Below, in pieces: positions 5,439 to 7,696 of a stretch of DNA of 7,696 nt. The notes beneath the pieces are model-generated. The model had not been told where the DNA came from. It worked only from the letters and a program-made list of their open reading frames with translations, and did no database searches. The stretch comes from Candidatus Aminicenantota bacterium (GTDB taxonomy: Bacteria; Acidobacteriota; Aminicenantia; Aminicenantales; Saccharicenantaceae): positions 1 to 7,696 of the forward strand of contig DSDX01000137.1 of the NCBI GenBank assembly GCA_011048485.1. Reading direction: 5' to 3'. The position numbers were made by a program, and so were the translations under genes. Position 1 is the stretch's first letter; each line of letters opens with the position of its first letter.

Positions 5439-7696
5439 GCCCAGGACACGGAAGCCGATCTCCCCCGGGCGACCGGGCTCATCCCGCTCGACGCGGAGGA
5501 GATCGCTTGGATCGTCTCGAACTGGCCCCGGATCACCCGGGTCGGGCTCAACCGCCTGGGCTACGAGCGCGTCAACGAGGTCCGGGCCCGGAAGGGCCGG
5601 CCGGGCCTCGATCCCGCGGTCGTCGAGCCGGTCGGCGGCGAAGTCAGGAGCTTCCTGGACGTCCCCGGCGCGGCCGTCCTGTCCGCGTCGGCCAACGATC
5701 TCCTAGCGGCCGACATGCCGATCAGCGTCGACAACAGCCAGCTCAGGTATTTCCCGCCCATCCGGAGCCAGGGCATGGTTGGCTCCTGCGTCAGCTTCGC
5801 CTCCGCCTACTACCAGCTCTCGTACATGACGGCCTTCCAGCGCAACCTCGACATCCGGGACCCGTCCGACAATACCAACAAGTACTCGCCGAAATGGTCC
5901 TACAACATGGTCAACGGCGGTACCGACGACGGGTCGGGCTTCGGCGCGAACTACTCGCTTCTCGAGAAGCACGGTGCCGCGACCTGGGCCGAGTTCCCCT
6001 ACAATTCGGACTACAAGGCCTGGTGCCTGGACCCCGCGGCCTGGAGGAACGCCCTGAACGTCCGTCCGAAGGTCACCCAGTACGTCTACGACGTGGACAC
6101 GGACCTCGGGCTCGCGCTGGTCAAGGAGCTCCTGACCGACGGCTACGTCGTCGTCTTCGGGACCTATATCTCGTCCTGGGTCTTCACGACGGTCCAGGAC
6201 GATCCCTCGACCTCGGACGACGACGCCGCGGCCGGCAAGGCCGTCGCCTACTGGCTCAACGGGAACGAGGGCGGCCACGCCATGACCATCGTAGGCTACA
6301 ACGACGCCGTCTGGACGGACATCAATTCCAACGGGGTCGTCGATACAGGCGAAAAGGGCGCCCTCCGCATCGCCAACTCGTGGGGCACGAGCTGGCGCGA
6401 GGCCGGGTTCACCTGGCTGGCCTACGACGCTCTCCGCCATACCTCGGACGTTCCCGGGGGCCCGTCGAGCGGGCGGGTGGCCGCTTTCCAGAGTGACATG
6501 GTCTTCGTCCTGACCGCCAGGGACGGCTACTCGCCCCTGCTGATCGGCGAGTTCACGATCGAGCACGTCAAGCGGAACCAGCTCCGCCTCTCGCTCGGGA
6601 CTTCGGGCACCACGGCGACGACGCCGTCGACGACCTGGACGCCGACGGCCCTCACGAACGACGGGGGGGCCTACGCGTTCGACGGGACGACGACATCCGT
6701 CCCGGCGACCTTCGTCCTGGACTTCTCCGATATCCTGGTCGCCGGCGCCGGACCGCAGCGCTATTACCTGGGCCTCTACGACAACACCCTCAGCGACCCT
6801 GTGACCCTGAGCGCCTTCAAGATCGTCGATCTGACGACCGATCCGGACACCGAGGTCGTCTCCGCCATGGTCCCCCAGACCATCGATTCCCAGCAAGGCT
6901 ACGCCTATGTCGATTACGCCTATCCCGGGCCGGCCTACAACGATCCGCCGCAGCTCAGCTCGGCCCAGGTCAGCCCCATGACCGGCCGGGCGGGGGACAC
7001 CTACACGTTCAACGTCCGGTACGTCGACGCGGACGGGGACGCTCCGGCGGTGAAGAACGTCGTCATCGACGATGTCGCCCACGAGATGTCCCTGCTCTCG
7101 GGACAGCCGCCCGCCAACGGTTGGTACACCCACACGACGATGCTCCCCATCGGCGAACACGACTTCTACTGCCAGTTCGCGGACGGAGGGGGTGAATCGG
7201 CCCGGGCCCCTCTCGCCGGGAAGATCGACCATCCCACGGTCTACGGCCACATTATGACCTCGCTCTCGCCGGCCAGCGCCGCGACGGGCGGTGCGGGCTT
7301 CACCCTGACCGTCTACGGCTCCCTGTTCGATCCCGGGTCCGTCGTGACCTGGGACGGGACCGACCGCCCGACGGCCTATCTTTCGGAGGCGCGGCTCGAG
7401 GCCGAGCTCGACGGGGCCGACCTGGCCCTGGGCAAGACCGTTCCGGTCGTCGTCAGGGACTCCCTGGGGCAGCTGAGCAACGTCCTCGAGTTCTCGGTCG
7501 AGAATCCCCAGCCCTCCCTGACCTCGGTCAGCCCGACCGGAGCGACCGGAGGAGGCTCGGGCCTCACGCTGACGCTGACCGGATCGAATTTCGTGTCCAA
7601 TACCTTCGTCAGGTGGAACGGCATCGACCTTGCGACCACCTCGATCAGCTCCACTGAGGTCCAAGCCCCGCTCTCGGCCCAGAACCTCTCGACAGG
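5370..7696 (+). CDS. Secreted papain-family (C1A) cysteine protease with Ig-like and IPT/TIG domains, 3' end outside window
   Basis: The frame is open from ATG 5370 to the window end, 775 residues with no stop. Residues 1-23 are a signal peptide. Residues 25-120 form a leader without the ERFNIN pattern of classical papain propeptides. The protease domain (about 122-350) has oxyanion Gln134 and nucleophile Cys140 in SQGMVGSCVSFA, His303 in GGHAMTIVGY and Asn336 in IANSWGTSW, a complete catalytic set. Between His303 and Asn336 lies an EF-hand-like loop (317-328). Residues 365-520 look beta-rich with a Thr-rich stretch near 410-430. Residues 525-620 form an Ig-like domain with an Asp-rich VDADGD, followed by two IPT/TIG repeats (628-710 and 713 onward). 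The product is probably exported and surface-bound or released, cutting proteins outside the cell, with the C-terminal domains giving adhesion or spacing. The promoter and ribosome site are its own. Protease identity is firm; substrate and anchoring are unknown. Confidence 0.9.
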   Translation, partial: MRPFAIKISIIGLVGLLVLAVPAAQDTEADLPRATGLIPLDAEEIAWIVSNWPRITRVGLNRLGYERVNEVRARKGRPGLDPAVVEPVGGEVRSFLDVPGAAVLSASANDLLAADMPISVDNSQLRYFPPIRSQGMVGSCVSFASAYYQLSYMTAFQRNLDIRDPSDNTNKYSPKWSYNMVNGGTDDGSGFGANYSLLEKHGAATWAEFPYNSDYKAWCLDPAAWRNALNVRPKVTQYVYDVDTDLGLALVKELLTDGYVVVFGTYISSWVFTTVQDDPSTSDDDAAAGKAVAYWLNGNEGGHAMTIVGYNDAVWTDINSNGVVDTGEKGALRIANSWGTSWREAGFTWLAYDALRHTSDVPGGPSSGRVAAFQSDMVFVLTARDGYSPLLIGEFTIEHVKRNQLRLSLGTSGTTATTPSTTWTPTALTNDGGAYAFDGTTTSVPATFVLDFSDILVAGAGPQRYYLGLYDNTLSDPVTLSAFKIVDLTTDPDTEVVSAMVPQTIDSQQGYAYVDYAYPGPAYNDPPQLSSAQVSPMTGRAGDTYTFNVRYVDADGDAPAVKNVVIDDVAHEMSLLSGQPPANGWYTHTTMLPIGEHDFYCQFADGGGESARAPLAGKIDHPTVYGHIMTSLSPASAATGGAGFTLTVYGSLFDPGSVVTWDGTDRPTAYLSEARLEAELDGADLALGKTVPVVVRDSLGQLSNVLEFSVENPQPSLTSVSPTGATGGGSGLTLTLTGSNFVSNTFVRWNGIDLATTSISSTEVQAPLSAQNLST
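6318..6353 (+). other. EF-hand/dockerin-like calcium-binding loop inside the protease domain
   Basis: Residues 317-328 read DINSNGVVDTGE. Asp317, Asn319, Asn321, Asp325 and Glu328 sit at positions 1, 3, 5, 9 and 12, and a Gly follows position 5, which is the EF-hand spacing. The loop sits between catalytic His303 and Asn336, so bound calcium could stabilise the active site. The motif is seen directly; calcium binding is inferred. Confidence 0.7.
7251..7499 (+). other. IPT/TIG domain 1 of the protease C-terminus
   Basis: Residues 628-710 have the pattern SLSPASAATGG, then GFTLTVYGSLF, then SVVTWDGTDRPTAYLS, ending with VVVRDSLGQLSNVLEFSV. This is the beta-sandwich pattern of IPT/TIG repeats common in bacterial surface proteins. 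Confidence 0.7.
7506..7696 (+). other. IPT/TIG domain 2, cut by the window end
   Basis: From residue 713 the pattern repeats: SVSPTGATGGGSGLTLTLTG, SNFVSNTFVRWNG, then STEVQAPL. It parallels domain 1 position by position, so a repeat array may continue past the window. Confidence 0.7.

Noticed and set aside
5703..7664. 653-residue minus-strand open frame opposite the protease
   Set aside because: The composition is Arg/Gly/Val/Asp-rich without domains. The plus-strand frame has a signal peptide, a full catalytic set and known repeat domains over the same stretch.
1..7696. CRISPR array, insertion sequence, tRNA, rRNA or riboswitch
   Set aside because: No regular repeat-spacer pattern, transposase motif, terminal inverted repeats or recognisable RNA fold was seen, and intergenic gaps are all under 170 bases.

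Overview
This is a GC-rich bacterial window (G or C at most third codon positions). It holds two complete plus-strand genes, one complete minus-strand gene, and two plus-strand genes cut by the window edges. Every substantial open stretch that looks like protein has a recognisable family. The mix is a DUF1343/NamZ-type muramidase, a URO-D-like enzyme of the sugar-cluster type, an FGGY xylulokinase, and a secreted C1A protease with IPT/TIG repeats. That would suit an Acidobacteriota- or Aminicenantota-like saccharolytic bacterium. The assignment is an impression from gene content and composition only; there is no rRNA or marker gene here.

Layout: (1) 1-800, the C-terminal two thirds of a DUF1343/NamZ-like peptidoglycan hydrolase. 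(2) 801-967, a gap carrying an extended -10 promoter and a strong ribosome binding site. (3) 968-2539, a class I glutamine synthetase homologue of 523 residues with all main active-site residues recognisable. It is followed one base later by (4) 2541-3605, a URO-D/cobalamin-methyltransferase-like protein, so the two form a probable two-gene operon. (5) 3606-3690, a short convergent gap without a convincing terminator. (6) 3691-5247 on the minus strand, a xylulokinase. (7) 5248-5369, a compact divergent intergenic region with two back-to-back sigma70-type promoters whose -35 boxes form an inverted repeat. (8) 5370-7696, an open-ended gene for a secreted papain-family protease with a calcium-loop-like insert and C-terminal Ig-like and IPT/TIG domains.

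The genes do not form one obvious pathway. The glutamine synthetase and URO-D-like genes are probably co-transcribed. The xylulokinase and protease genes diverge from a shared promoter region. The two exported or envelope-related products (NamZ-like, protease) sit at the two ends. I found no CRISPR array, mobile element, tRNA or rRNA, and no convincing new multi-gene system. The points most worth a second look are the glutamine synthetase/URO-D pairing, the inserted segments in the glutamine synthetase and the protease, and the symmetrical divergent promoter.
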